Assembly (NCBI RefSeq): GCF_000062885.1
Contig: NC_009142.1
Span: 124,001-188,000 of the forward strand
Direction: 5' to 3'
DNA: 64,000 nucleotides
From: Saccharopolyspora erythraea NRRL 2338
GTDB taxonomy: Bacteria > Actinomycetota > Actinomycetes > Mycobacteriales > Pseudonocardiaceae
The notes below the pieces were generated by a model. The model saw only the letters and a list, made by a program, of their open reading frames with translations, had not been told where the DNA came from and made no database searches. Of this stretch, positions 1-8,566 are shown piece by piece. A program made the translations under genes and the position numbers. Every line of letters begins with the position of its first letter. The stretch's first letter is position 1.

Positions 1-46
1 CGACCAGGGGAAACTCGACATCATTCCGGTGTTGTGCACAGGTCCC

Positions 47-961
47 TCAGCGCCGGGTGAGGACCAGGACGAGCCCGATGCCGATGCCCGCCATGCCCAG
101 CCAGGCCATCGCTCCCAGCCGCTCGCCGACCACGAACACGCCCAGCAGCGCCGCCACCACCGGCTCCAGCAGGCTCAGCGTCGTCGCGACCCGGACCGGT
201 GTGTGGCGCAGGCCCGCGCCGAACAGCACGTAGGCCAGCCCCATCGGCACCACCGCGAGGTAGGCGGTGACGGCCACGCCAACCCCGGTGCTGAGCAGCG
301 GCCCGCCGGTCCAGGCGAAGACCGGCAGCAGCACCAGCGCGGCGCTGCCGAACATCGCACCCATCACGGCCCGGGAGCCGTGGCGGCCCCCGCGCAGGAT
401 CCGGGCGGCGACCCACGAGTACATCGCGTACGACAGGCCCGCGAGCAGCCCGAGCAGGGTGCCTGCGACCGCTCCCCCGGCGTCGCCGAGCTGGACTCCG
501 TCGGTGATGAGCAGGACGCCGCCGCCGACCGTCACGGCCGCCGCCAGCGCCCAGCGGCCGTCGAGCCGGACCCCGTCGAGGACGCGCTCGACCACGGCGG
601 CGAACACCGGCGCCGACCCGAGCGTCACGACGGTGCCGACCGCGACCCCGGCCAAGGCCATCGAGGAGTAGAACGCCAGCGGGTACACGGCGATGGACAG
701 CGCACCGGTCAGCAGCAGGCCGACCGGCGCCGAGCGCAGCACGCGCAGCGCGGAGCGACCGGCGACCAGGCAGAGCAGGATCCCGCCGAAGCCCATGGTC
801 GCCGCCCCGATCGAAAGGGCGCCGGCGGACGCGGGCGCGTAGGTGGCGGCGGTGCCGGTCGTGCCCCACAGGGCGGAGGCGAGCAGGACCGGCAGGGGGC
901 CGGTGGTGAACCGGGTCCTTCCGGGCGCGGGGCGGGAAGGCGTGAAGACGTCGTTGGACAC
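47..961 (-). CDS. EamA/DMT-family transporter
   Basis: Inner-membrane drug/metabolite transporter family protein of about 304 residues, the usual size for a duplicated EamA exporter. Roughly ten hydrophobic segments run the length of the protein, and the N-terminal half shows the typical ALWGTTGTAATY opening and the PLAFYSSMALAGVAVGT helix. I start it at the GTG at 961, giving VSNDVFTPSRP. The longer frame to 1033 would add a basic non-hydrophobic leader unlike the family. The substrate cannot be told from sequence; members export amino acids, metabolites or drugs. It stands alone, converging on no clear partner, and its 5' side faces the 3' end of the response-regulator gene. Confidence 0.85.
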   Translation of the reverse strand: MSNDVFTPSRPAPGRTRFTTGPLPVLLASALWGTTGTAATYAPASAGALSIGAATMGFGGILLCLVAGRSALRVLRSAPVGLLLTGALSIAVYPLAFYSSMALAGVAVGTVVTLGSAPVFAAVVERVLDGVRLDGRWALAAAVTVGGGVLLITDGVQLGDAGGAVAGTLLGLLAGLSYAMYSWVAARILRGGRHGSRAVMGAMFGSAALVLLPVFAWTGGPLLSTGVGVAVTAYLAVVPMGLAYVLFGAGLRHTPVRVATTLSLLEPVVAALLGVFVVGERLGAMAWLGMAGIGIGLVLVLTRR

Positions 962-1200
962 GTGAACTCTTTTCCGTTCGCGGAGGAGATACGGCTGTCG
1001 GCGAACGGGCGCGTGCGAGGGCCCCAGGCGCACTACCTGGGGAAGTGAAACCGCGCTCCCGCGCCCGTCAGGCGGCGGGAGGCGGAGTGACGCGGTGCCA
1101 GTAAGAGCTCACGGCCTCACTCTAAAGAGTTGCGGTGACGATCTGCGTAGCGGGCTGCCCGGCGGTACCGCCACGCAAGGCGACTTCAAAGGACAGGCAC

Positions 1201-1863
1201 TCAGACGCCGAGGCGGTAGCCCATGCCGCGGACGGTGTGGATGCGTGTGCTGCCAATCTTGCGCCGCAGCGCCCGCACGTAGACGTCCACGACATTCGAG
1301 CCGGGGTCGAAGTCGTAGCCCCAGACGTGGGAGAGGATCTGCTCGCGCGAGAGCACCTGACCGGAGTGGCGCAGGAACAGCTCCAGCATCGAGAACTCCC
1401 GTGCCGTCAGGTCGACGGTTCCCTCGGGCACCTGGGCGCGCCGGGTGCGCAGGTCCAGCGACAGCTCGCCGTCGCGCAGCACCGTCACCTCCGGAGCCCG
1501 GTCGGTGGGCCGCAACCGCAGCCGCACCCGCGCCAGCAGCTCCTCGAAGCGGAACGGCTTGGTCATGTAGTCGTCCGCGCCGCCTTCGAGGCCGGCGACC
1601 GTGTCGTGAACGGAGTCCCGCGCGGTCAGGATGATCACCGGCACCGTCACGCGCTGGGCGCGCAACGCCCGCAGCACCGCGAAGCCGTCCTTGCCCGGCA
1701 GGCCGAGGTCGAGCACGACCAGGTCGAAGTCCCCGGTCAGCACGTAGTCGAGCGCGGTGTCGCCGTCGCCGACGACGGTCGTGGTGAAGCCGTTCGCGCG
1801 CAGGCCCTTCTCGATGAAGGCGGCGATCCGGGCCTCGTCCTCGGCGATCAGGATCTTGCTCAA
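1201..1863 (-). CDS. OmpR/PhoB-family response regulator
   Basis: DNA-binding response regulator, 220 aa. The receiver domain (residues 1-115) has the acidic pair E8/D9, phospho-acceptor D52 in VVLDLGLPG and conserved K102 in MTKPF. The C-terminal winged helix (about 130-220) carries LTAREFSMLELFLRHSGQVLSREQIL and ends VRGMGYRLGV, typical of the OmpR class. The start is TTG (1863-1861) overlapping the kinase stop as TTGA, so translation is probably coupled to the kinase. It is the last gene of a small-protein / kinase / regulator operon. The signal sensed is unknown. A direct-repeat site upstream of the operon (3592-3608) is a candidate autoregulatory target. Confidence 0.93.
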   Translation of the reverse strand: MSKILIAEDEARIAAFIEKGLRANGFTTTVVGDGDTALDYVLTGDFDLVVLDLGLPGKDGFAVLRALRAQRVTVPVIILTARDSVHDTVAGLEGGADDYMTKPFRFEELLARVRLRLRPTDRAPEVTVLRDGELSLDLRTRRAQVPEGTVDLTAREFSMLELFLRHSGQVLSREQILSHVWGYDFDPGSNVVDVYVRALRRKIGSTRIHTVRGMGYRLGV

Positions 1864-3338
1864 GAGTCGCTCTCCTCAGCGGTTCTGGTGCCGGGGGTGG
1901 CCGGCAGCTCCAACCCGAAAGTGGCGCCCTCGCCCGGCGCGGAAAGCACCCGCACCCGTCCGTGGTGGGCCTCGGCGATGGCCCTGACGATCGCCAGTCC
2001 GAGCCCCGCGCCGCCGCGGCCGGGGCCGCTGCCGTGCGAGAAGCGTTCGAAGATCTTCTCGACCTCGGCCGGGTCGACGCCGGGTCCCTCGTCGGTGACC
2101 CACAGCGAGATCCGGCCCAGGCTCAGCGCGGACCCGATCCTGATCGTCGAGCCGGGCTCGGTGTGCTGCACGGCGTTCTGCGCGAGCTGCACCATCGCCT
2201 GGGTGACCCGCTGCTCGTCGACCACGACCTCACCCTCGCCGATGCCCTCCAGCACCCACCTGCGGTCGGCGATCGAGCGGGCCTTGGCCTCGATGTCGCT
2301 GGTCAGCTCGGCGAGCGAGACCGGGGCCGGGGTGACGAAGTCGGGGCGGTCGGCCTTGGCGAGCATCAGCAGGTCCTCGACGATGCGGGTCATCCGGTCC
2401 AGCTCGTCGGTGCACAGCCGCACCACCTCCTCCCGCTCCGCCGGATCGTCGCCGAGCAGCTCGAGGTTGCCGCGCACGATCGTGATGGGCGTCCGCAGCT
2501 CGTGGCTGGCGTCGTCGACGAACCGGCGCTGCGTGCGGAAGGCGTCCTCCAGCCGGTCCAGCATGGCGTTGAACTGGTCGGCCAGCGCGGCGATGTCGTC
2601 GCGGCCCTCCACCGGGATGCGCCGGGTCAGGTCGTGCTCGCTGATCTCGGCCGCGGCCTGCCGCACGGTGCGCACCGGGGCCAGGATCTCGGCCGCCACC
2701 ACCCACGACGAGATCGCCGCGAGCAGCACACCGAACGCGCTGACCAGCAGCAACGTCTGGACGGTGCGGTCGGCTTCGGCGGTCTCGGCCGCGGTGAAGT
2801 GCTCGGTGACGAACCACGCGTCCACGCCGTTGCTCACCGCGTGCACCTTCACCCAGCGCATCGGCCCGGCCGGGGTGTCGACCCGGCCGTGGTTGGCGGG
2901 GGAGGAGACGATGGGGCCGAGGACGGCGGGGTCGGAGGCCACCGGCTTGAGCCCGTCCTGCGCCTGGGTTATCGGCTCCAGACCCGCCGGCGTGCGCCAC
3001 ACGCCGATCAGCGCCTCGGCGGTGTCGGGGTACTGCCTGCTCAGGTGCGAGTGGAACAGCGACTGCGGATCGGTGAACAACTGCCTGGTCACCGGGTCGC
3101 GGCCCTTCTCGGCGAACTGGCTGAACTCCCGGGCCTCCTGCTCCATCGACCTGGTGACCTGGTTGTTGACGTCGTTGTGCAGGAACTGCCGCACGATCAG
3201 GATCACCGACAGCAGCACGACCACCAGAACCAGCAGCATCCAGCCCATGATCTGGGCGCGCGCGGGGATGCGGGTGCCGTGCCTGCGCTGGGCGGTGCGC
3301 GGCTCAGTCGTCATGGTCGGCGTCGTGGTCGTCGTCAT
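1860..3338 (-). CDS. Membrane sensor histidine kinase
   Basis: Sensor kinase partner of the OmpR-type regulator at 1201-1863. Domains in order: short cytoplasmic N-terminus, TM1 at about 31-52, extracytoplasmic sensor of about 140 residues without a recognised fold, TM2 at about 196-216, HAMP, HisKA with the autophosphorylated His near 279 in DDASHELRTPITIVRG, and HATPase_c with N box (QLAQNAVQHT), DEGPGV and GLGLAIVRAI. The first ATG (3338) overlaps the upstream small gene by 35 bases. A second in-frame ATG at 3314 would cut the overlap to 11 bases, and neither has a clear Shine-Dalgarno sequence. The stop overlaps the regulator's TTG start. Confidence 0.92.
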   Translation of the reverse strand: MTTTTTPTMTTEPRTAQRRHGTRIPARAQIMGWMLLVLVVVLLSVILIVRQFLHNDVNNQVTRSMEQEAREFSQFAEKGRDPVTRQLFTDPQSLFHSHLSRQYPDTAEALIGVWRTPAGLEPITQAQDGLKPVASDPAVLGPIVSSPANHGRVDTPAGPMRWVKVHAVSNGVDAWFVTEHFTAAETAEADRTVQTLLLVSAFGVLLAAISSWVVAAEILAPVRTVRQAAAEISEHDLTRRIPVEGRDDIAALADQFNAMLDRLEDAFRTQRRFVDDASHELRTPITIVRGNLELLGDDPAEREEVVRLCTDELDRMTRIVEDLLMLAKADRPDFVTPAPVSLAELTSDIEAKARSIADRRWVLEGIGEGEVVVDEQRVTQAMVQLAQNAVQHTEPGSTIRIGSALSLGRISLWVTDEGPGVDPAEVEKIFERFSHGSGPGRGGAGLGLAIVRAIAEAHHGRVRVLSAPGEGATFGLELPATPGTRTAEESDS

Positions 3339-3558
3339 CGTCGTCTGGCGGTGGCGGCGGCAGCTGGGCGGGCGGTGTCCCCGGGGGCGGCGCGACCGAG
3401 GGCACCGGTTGGTCCGGGCCCGGCGAGCTGCCGATCCGCACCTGCGCGGGCACGTCCGGGACGCGTGGCCCGTCGGTGATGGCGAAGCTGACCACGACGG
3501 CCGCGATCGGCAGCGCCAGCGCCAGGACGAGCAGGAGCGCGCGGGGAACCGACCTCAT
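3304..3558 (-). CDS. Small membrane-anchored or secreted Pro/Asp-rich protein
   Basis: Protein of 84 residues. A basic N-terminus is followed by one hydrophobic stretch (about residues 6-26, ALLLVLALALPIAAVVVSF), then an extracytoplasmic Pro-rich segment, and it ends in a run of Asp and His (PPPDDDDDDHDADHDD). It is the first gene of the two-component operon and overlaps the kinase start, so translation is likely coupled. The Asp/His tail could bind divalent metal and might bring a ligand to the kinase sensor; that is inference only. I recognise no family. It is supported as a gene by its ATG, its position directly behind the promoter region, and a coherent signal-anchor. Confidence 0.6.
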   Translation of the reverse strand: MRSVPRALLLVLALALPIAAVVVSFAITDGPRVPDVPAQVRIGSSPGPDQPVPSVAPPPGTPPAQLPPPPPDDDDDDHDADHDD

Positions 3559-3591
3559 GCCACCACTGTGACCGCCGCACCCGCGCGCCGG

Positions 3592-3620
3592 GATGAAGAG
3601 AAGATGAGAACTTCCTCATC
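3592..3620 (-). promoter_or_regulatory. Candidate response-regulator operator (11-bp direct repeat)
   Basis: On the plus strand GATGAA (3592-3597) and GATGAG (3603-3608) repeat with an 11-base period, followed by the inverted CTCATC at 3615-3620. Read in the direction of the two-component operon this is CTCATC-N5-TTCATC, 34 bases upstream of the first ATG. OmpR-family regulators bind such head-to-tail half-sites one helical turn apart, so autoregulation by the 1201-1863 regulator is a reasonable inference. Confidence 0.45.
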
Positions 3621-3729
3621 CGCCCGTACGGAGGTGCCGGCATCCCCCGCGCGAGTCGGGCGATCCCGCCCCGTGGAGCGGAAGCGACGCGCTAGCCTGC
3701 GGGCAGACTTCTCGCGGTGAGGGACGACG

Positions 3730-6700
3730 ATGATCGACAACAGCGGCAGCGGTGACGACCGGCTCATCGACTGGACCGGCGAGCGCTGCGTCCCGTGGGC
3801 GGACGACGTCCAGGTGATCTACGAGCACTACCACCGCTACGCGATCGCCGCGCGCTTCGTGAAGGGCAAGCGCGTCCTCGACCTGGCCTGCGGCGAGGGC
3901 TACGGCGCGGCGCTGCTGGCCGCCGAGGGCGCAGAGGTCGTCGGCGTCGACATCGACGAGACCACCGTCGAGCACGCCCGGCGCACCTACGGCGGCCGCG
4001 ACGTCAGCTTCCGCACCGGTTCCATCACCGACCCCGACCTGCTGGCCGACGAGAAGCCGTTCGACGTGGTCGTCTGCTTCGAGGCCATCGAGCACGTCGC
4101 CGAGCACGACGCGGTGCTGGCGCTGGTGCGCAACCGGCTCGTGCGCGGCGGGCTTTTCCTGGTCAGCACCCCGGACACCGCCGTCTACCAGCACGAGCAC
4201 GGCAACGACAACCCGTTCCACGTCAAGGAGCTCACCGCGCCGGAGTTCGAGTCCCTGCTGGAGGGCGCGTTCCGGCACGTCGCGCTGCTCAAGCAGAACG
4301 TCGCGGTCGGCTCGGTCATGACGCCCGCCGACCCGGGCGACCCGGACACCGCCATCGACGGCGTCCGGCTCCAGACGCTGCGCCAGGGCGAGGACCGCTG
4401 GACCGTCGAGCCGGGCCTGCCGCACACCTACCTGGTCGGCATCGCCTCCGACCGCCAGCTGCCGAAGCTGCCCGGCTCGGCCGTACTGCTCGACGCCGGC
4501 CTGACCCTCGCCCACGGGGCCGGCGGCGCGGTCGTCGAGCAGCGCGACACCGCCGTCGCCGACGTCGCCAAGCTCAACCGGCTCTACCAGCGCAGCCGCG
4601 TCGAGGCCGAGGAGCTGAAGGCGACGATCACCAAGCTCGAGTCGCTGCGGCGGCAGGAGGAGCAGCGCGCCGAGACCGCCGAGCGCGAGCGTGCGGAGCT
4701 GCGCGTCGTCGTCGACACCAAGCTTTCCGCCGCCGAGCAGGCCGCCGAACGCGACGCCGCCCGCATCGAGTGGCTGCAGGACAGCCTCGCCCGCCTCGAA
4801 GGCCGCGTCGCCGAAGCCGAGCAGCGCGCCGCCGAGCTCACCGCCACCAACGCCGAGCTCGCCGCCCAGAACTCCGCGCTCGTGCAGCGCGCGGTCGGCA
4901 AGTACCGGCAGGTCGTCGAGCGGGTCGCCCCGCGGGGCACGACCCGCCGCGACGTCTACGAGATCGCGCTCGGCCGCAAACCCGGCGTGCCGCAGGTGAC
5001 CGAGACGGCCGAAACCAGTCCGCTGCCGGTGCCGTGCAGCGACCGCCCGGTCGTCAGCGTGATCGTCCCGGTGCACGGAAAGTGGCCCTACACCCGGCAG
5101 TGCCTGCGGTTCCTGGCCGGGCACCTGGTGTCGGTGCCATTCGAGGTGATCGTCGTCGACGACGCCTCCCCGGACGACAGCGCCGCCAAGCTCGCCGCCT
5201 GCGAGGGCGTCCGCCTGGTGCGCGCCGAGCGCAACCTCGGCTTCATCGGCGCCTGCAACCTCGGCGCCGAGCACGCCCGCGGCGAGCACCTGTTCTTCCT
5301 GAACAACGATGCCGAGGTCACCGAGTCCTGGCTGGACATCCTGGTCGAGACGATGGAGTCCGACGAGCGCATCGGCCTGGTCGGTGCCAAGCTCGTCTAC
5401 CCGGACGGCCGGTTGCAGGAGTGCGGCGGCATCGTCTGGGCCGACGGAAACGGCTGGAACTACGGCCGCAACGGCGACGCCGGCGCCGCGGAGTTCAACG
5501 ACGTGCGCGACGTCGACTACTGCTCGGGCGCGGCGATCCTGGTGCGCGCCGAGCTGTTCCGCGGCGTCGGCGGCTTCGACACCCGCTACGCGCCCGCCTA
5601 CTACGAGGACACCGACCTCGCCTTCGCCGTCCGCGCGCGGGGCTACCGCACCGTGGTGCAGCCGAAGGCCGTGGTCGTGCACCACGAAGGCGTGTCCAAC
5701 GGCACCGACATCAGCACCGGCGTGAAGAAGCACCAGGAGCTCAACCGCCGGGCCTTCGTCGAGAAGTGGGCGGACACGCTGGCCGCCGAGCACCTGCCGG
5801 AAGCCTCCCCGCGCAACCTGTGGCTGGCCCGCCACCGCGGCACCCGCGGCCACCACGGCCCGATCGTGCTGGTCAAGGACCACCAGGTGCCGCGACCGGA
5901 CTTCGACTCCGGCTCGGTGCGCATCCGCCGCATCATGCAGCAGCTCGTCGAACTCGGCTGCCGCGTGGTGTTCTTCCCCGGCAACCACGCCCGCCTGGAG
6001 CCCTACACCACCGACCTGCAGCAGCTCGGAGTCACCGTCCTGCCCGCACCGGAGCTCCAGCAGGCGTTCCTGGCCGAGGCGGGCTCGGAGATCTCGATGG
6101 CGCTGCTCTCGCGCCCGCAGGTGGCGTGGAGCCTGGTCGAGGAGCTGCGCACCAGCGCGCCGCAGTGCGTCATCGCCTACGACACCGTGGACGTGCACTT
6201 CCTGAGGCTCGAGCGGCAGGCGGCGCTGGCCGAGTCGCAGGGCGAGGCCGAGGCCGGGCAGGCTCTGCGCCGCAAGGCGTTCGCGTCGCGCCAGATGGAG
6301 CTGGGCCTGACCCGGTCCTGCGACGTCACGCTGGTGGTCTCGGAGGCCGAGCGCGAGCTGCTGACCGAGCTGGTGCCCGACGCCGACGTGCGGGTGCTGT
6401 CCAACGTCCACGAGATCGACTGGCAGGCGGCCGACCCGGCGGGACGGCGAGACGTGCTGTTCGTCGGCAGCTTCGACCACCCGCCGAACAGCGACGCGGT
6501 GCGCTGGGCGGCGCAGGAGATCATGCCGCTGGTGCGGGAGAAGTGCCCGGACGCGGTGCTGCACGTCGTCGGCAGCAACCCCACCGGCGAGGTCCGGGAG
6601 CTGGCCGGCCGCGGTGTCGAGGTGCACGGCTGGGTGCCCGATCTCGCGCCGCTGTACCGGCGCAGCCGCGTCACGCTGGCACCGCTGCGCTTCGGCGCGG

Positions 6701-6981
6701 GCGTCAAGGGCAAGGTCGGCGAAAGCCTCGGCGAGGGCGTCCCGGTGGTCGGCACGACGGTCGCGACGGAGGGCATGCACCTGGTCGACGGCCGCGACGT
6801 GCTCGTCGCCGACGACGCCCGCGGCTTCGCCGACGCCGTCGTCCGGCTGCTCATCGACGACGAGGCGTGGCAGCGGCTTTCGGAAGCCGGCAAGGTCGCC
6901 GTCGCCGCGCAGTTCGGACCGGCGGTGTCGCTGGGCACGCTGCGCGAGCTCCTGAGCAAGGTCACCGACGAGGTCGCCTGA
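3730..6981 (+). CDS. Methyltransferase-coiled coil-GT2-GT4 multidomain glycosyltransferase
   Basis: Cytosolic protein of 1083 residues joining at least three catalytic modules. Residues about 20-240 are a class I SAM methyltransferase (RVLDLACGEGYGAALLA, then VVGVDID, and VVCFEAIEHV). Residues about 270-395 are an Ala/Glu/Arg-rich coiled coil. Residues about 437-680 are a GT-A fold family 2 glycosyltransferase (VSVIVPVHGKWPYTRQ, VVDDASPDDS, FLNNDAEVTESW and CSGAAILVRAELF). Residues about 700-1075 are a GT-B, GT4-like domain (LFVGSFDHPPN, then APLRFGAGVKGKVGESL). The likely role is assembly of a methylated surface polysaccharide or glycan; acceptor and sugar are unknown. It is transcribed alone, with a terminator 64 bases after the stop. 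ATG start; no frameshift seen. Confidence 0.9.
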   Translation: MIDNSGSGDDRLIDWTGERCVPWADDVQVIYEHYHRYAIAARFVKGKRVLDLACGEGYGAALLAAEGAEVVGVDIDETTVEHARRTYGGRDVSFRTGSITDPDLLADEKPFDVVVCFEAIEHVAEHDAVLALVRNRLVRGGLFLVSTPDTAVYQHEHGNDNPFHVKELTAPEFESLLEGAFRHVALLKQNVAVGSVMTPADPGDPDTAIDGVRLQTLRQGEDRWTVEPGLPHTYLVGIASDRQLPKLPGSAVLLDAGLTLAHGAGGAVVEQRDTAVADVAKLNRLYQRSRVEAEELKATITKLESLRRQEEQRAETAERERAELRVVVDTKLSAAEQAAERDAARIEWLQDSLARLEGRVAEAEQRAAELTATNAELAAQNSALVQRAVGKYRQVVERVAPRGTTRRDVYEIALGRKPGVPQVTETAETSPLPVPCSDRPVVSVIVPVHGKWPYTRQCLRFLAGHLVSVPFEVIVVDDASPDDSAAKLAACEGVRLVRAERNLGFIGACNLGAEHARGEHLFFLNNDAEVTESWLDILVETMESDERIGLVGAKLVYPDGRLQECGGIVWADGNGWNYGRNGDAGAAEFNDVRDVDYCSGAAILVRAELFRGVGGFDTRYAPAYYEDTDLAFAVRARGYRTVVQPKAVVVHHEGVSNGTDISTGVKKHQELNRRAFVEKWADTLAAEHLPEASPRNLWLARHRGTRGHHGPIVLVKDHQVPRPDFDSGSVRIRRIMQQLVELGCRVVFFPGNHARLEPYTTDLQQLGVTVLPAPELQQAFLAEAGSEISMALLSRPQVAWSLVEELRTSAPQCVIAYDTVDVHFLRLERQAALAESQGEAEAGQALRRKAFASRQMELGLTRSCDVTLVVSEAERELLTELVPDADVRVLSNVHEIDWQAADPAGRRDVLFVGSFDHPPNSDAVRWAAQEIMPLVREKCPDAVLHVVGSNPTGEVRELAGRGVEVHGWVPDLAPLYRRSRVTLAPLRFGAGVKGKVGESLGEGVPVVGTTVATEGMHLVDGRDVLVADDARGFADAVVRLLIDDEAWQRLSEAGKVAVAAQFGPAVSLGTLRELLSKVTDEVA

Positions 6982-7044
6982 CACCCGGGCGGCCCCGCCG
7001 TTGCGCGACCTCGTCGCCCACGGTGGCCGCGTTGGACGCAAAAA

Positions 7045-7078
7045 GATGAGGGGGATGCCGACCGGCATCCCCCTCATC
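7045..7078. terminator. Strong bidirectional intrinsic terminator
   Basis: A perfect 16-base inverted repeat (arms 7045-7060 and 7063-7078) is preceded by AAAA and followed by CTTTCC. It sits between the convergent genes ending at 6981 (+) and 7093 (-) and can serve both. Confidence 0.85.
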
Positions 7079-7092
7079 CTTTCCCGCTCAGG

Positions 7093-8340
7093 TCACTCCC
7101 GCACGGTCGGCGGGCTCTGCTGGAGCTGCTGACCCAGCACCGTCTGGAACTGCTGCTGCGCGGCGGCCTTGTCGTCGGCGCCGACGTCGATGATGACCGC
7201 CCAGTTGTGCACCACGTAAGCCGTCCGGAACACGTTGCCCGCCGACTTCACCTGCACGCCCTGGTACGACAGCTCGTCCACGGTGGACAGACCCTGCTGC
7301 GACTCCAGGTACTTCTTCACCAGGCCCGACGCGGTGTTCTGGTCGGGCATGCGCAGCGCCAGCAGCGTCGACCGCGGCGCGCCCTCGGTGCCGACGAACC
7401 AGCCGTCGGCGAAACCGTTCTGCAGCGCGAAGTCGCGCACCTGCTGCGGCTGGAGCAGCCCGGCCCTCGGGCCGCTGAGCAGCGCCGGGTCCAGCGCGCC
7501 GTTCCACAGGTGCGGCGGTCCGCCGGGAGACGCGATGAGCACCTCCTGCGAGGTGGCGGGCGGCGCCGGCTTGGCGGCGGGCGGCTCGGGGAGCGCGCTG
7601 GTGGTGGGCGGCGGCTCCTGCTGCTGCGTCGTGCCCTGGGCGTCGGGCACCTGCTCCTCGCCGCCGGAGGTGAAGTAGAAGACGCCGGCCACGATCACGC
7701 CGGCCAGCAGCACACCGCCGATCGACAGGCCCGCGACCAGCTTGCCCTTCGAGGACTTGCCCGCGGATTCGAAGACCTCCGGGCCCTGGCGCATCCAGCT
7801 GGTGTCGCCGTGCTCGGCGGGCGGCAGCTCGTCACCCCACGGCGTGCCGGGGTTGTCCGAGGTGCTCCACCCCTGCTGCTGCGGCCACTGCTGCTGGCCC
7901 TGCTGCTGACCGGGCCACTGCTGCTGCGGCGCCTGGTTGAGGTTGACGACCTGGGTGCTCTCCGAGTCGCCGCCGTGCTGCGCCGGAGGCTGCTGCAGCA
8001 TCGGGTTGTGGACGATCTGCGTCGACTCCTCGCCGGCGGGCGGCTGCGGGCCCTGCGGCCCGGGCTGCGGAACGCCCTGCGCGGCGGCGCCCCAGTTGAA
8101 CGCGGGCGGGAACGGGTCGGCCTGCCCCGGCTGCTGCTGCGGGAAGCCTCCGGACTGCGGGTCCTGCTGGGGGAATCCGCCGGATTGGGGATCCTGCTGG
8201 GGAAAACCGCCGGAGGTGGGACCGGACTGCGCCTGCGCCCTGCCGAGCGCGACGTCGCGGCGGTTGCGGTACTCCTCGGCGGAGATGCGTCCAGCCGCTA
8301 GTTCGGCGTCGAGATGTTGCAGCTCGTCTTGCCAGGTCAC
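7093..8340 (-). CDS. SHOCT-like, Pro/Gln-rich, single-TM protein
   Basis: Protein of about 415 residues. The N-terminal 30 residues, TWQDELQHLDAELAAGRISA followed by EEYRNRRD, form a SHOCT-like short helical motif. A Gln/Pro/Gly-rich disordered stretch follows with tandem PQQDPQSGGF repeats. One TM helix (LVAGLSIGGVLLAGVIVAGVFYF) comes next, and the C-terminal extracytoplasmic part of about 190 residues resembles the variable envelope domains of actinobacterial membrane proteins. Start chosen as GTG at 8340, which has GGAAAGGG a few bases upstream; the longer frame to 8460 adds an implausible Cys/Arg-rich leader. Function unknown; probably envelope-associated. It diverges from the acyltransferase gene. 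Confidence 0.8.
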   Translation of the reverse strand: MTWQDELQHLDAELAAGRISAEEYRNRRDVALGRAQAQSGPTSGGFPQQDPQSGGFPQQDPQSGGFPQQQPGQADPFPPAFNWGAAAQGVPQPGPQGPQPPAGEESTQIVHNPMLQQPPAQHGGDSESTQVVNLNQAPQQQWPGQQQGQQQWPQQQGWSTSDNPGTPWGDELPPAEHGDTSWMRQGPEVFESAGKSSKGKLVAGLSIGGVLLAGVIVAGVFYFTSGGEEQVPDAQGTTQQQEPPPTTSALPEPPAAKPAPPATSQEVLIASPGGPPHLWNGALDPALLSGPRAGLLQPQQVRDFALQNGFADGWFVGTEGAPRSTLLALRMPDQNTASGLVKKYLESQQGLSTVDELSYQGVQVKSAGNVFRTAYVVHNWAVIIDVGADDKAAAQQQFQTVLGQQLQQSPPTVRE

Positions 8341-8566
8341 CGATGCGCCCTTTCCGGATTGGCGACCGCACACCAATGGCGATCGACCGCCATTTTGCAC
8401 CCCTGCGCAATGGTCGGGTGCACCGGCCGGATAACGATCCGGCGGTTCCCCCCGCTTCACCCGCAGTTAACGGTAGCCCAGGTGGAGGCAATGGTCTCCA
8501 TAGATCGACCAGGGCGGGATACGCTACGCAGCGTTGATCCGGTGGTGGGGGCCATGTCGTGATGGG

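Noticed and set aside
3616-7077. 1153-codon open frame on the minus strand opposite the multidomain glycosyltransferase
   Set aside because: It mirrors high-GC third positions of the real gene, has low-complexity Gln/Arg/Gly/Asp composition and no domain. The same applies to long antisense frames at 21435-23951, 43603-46494 and 47469-49997.
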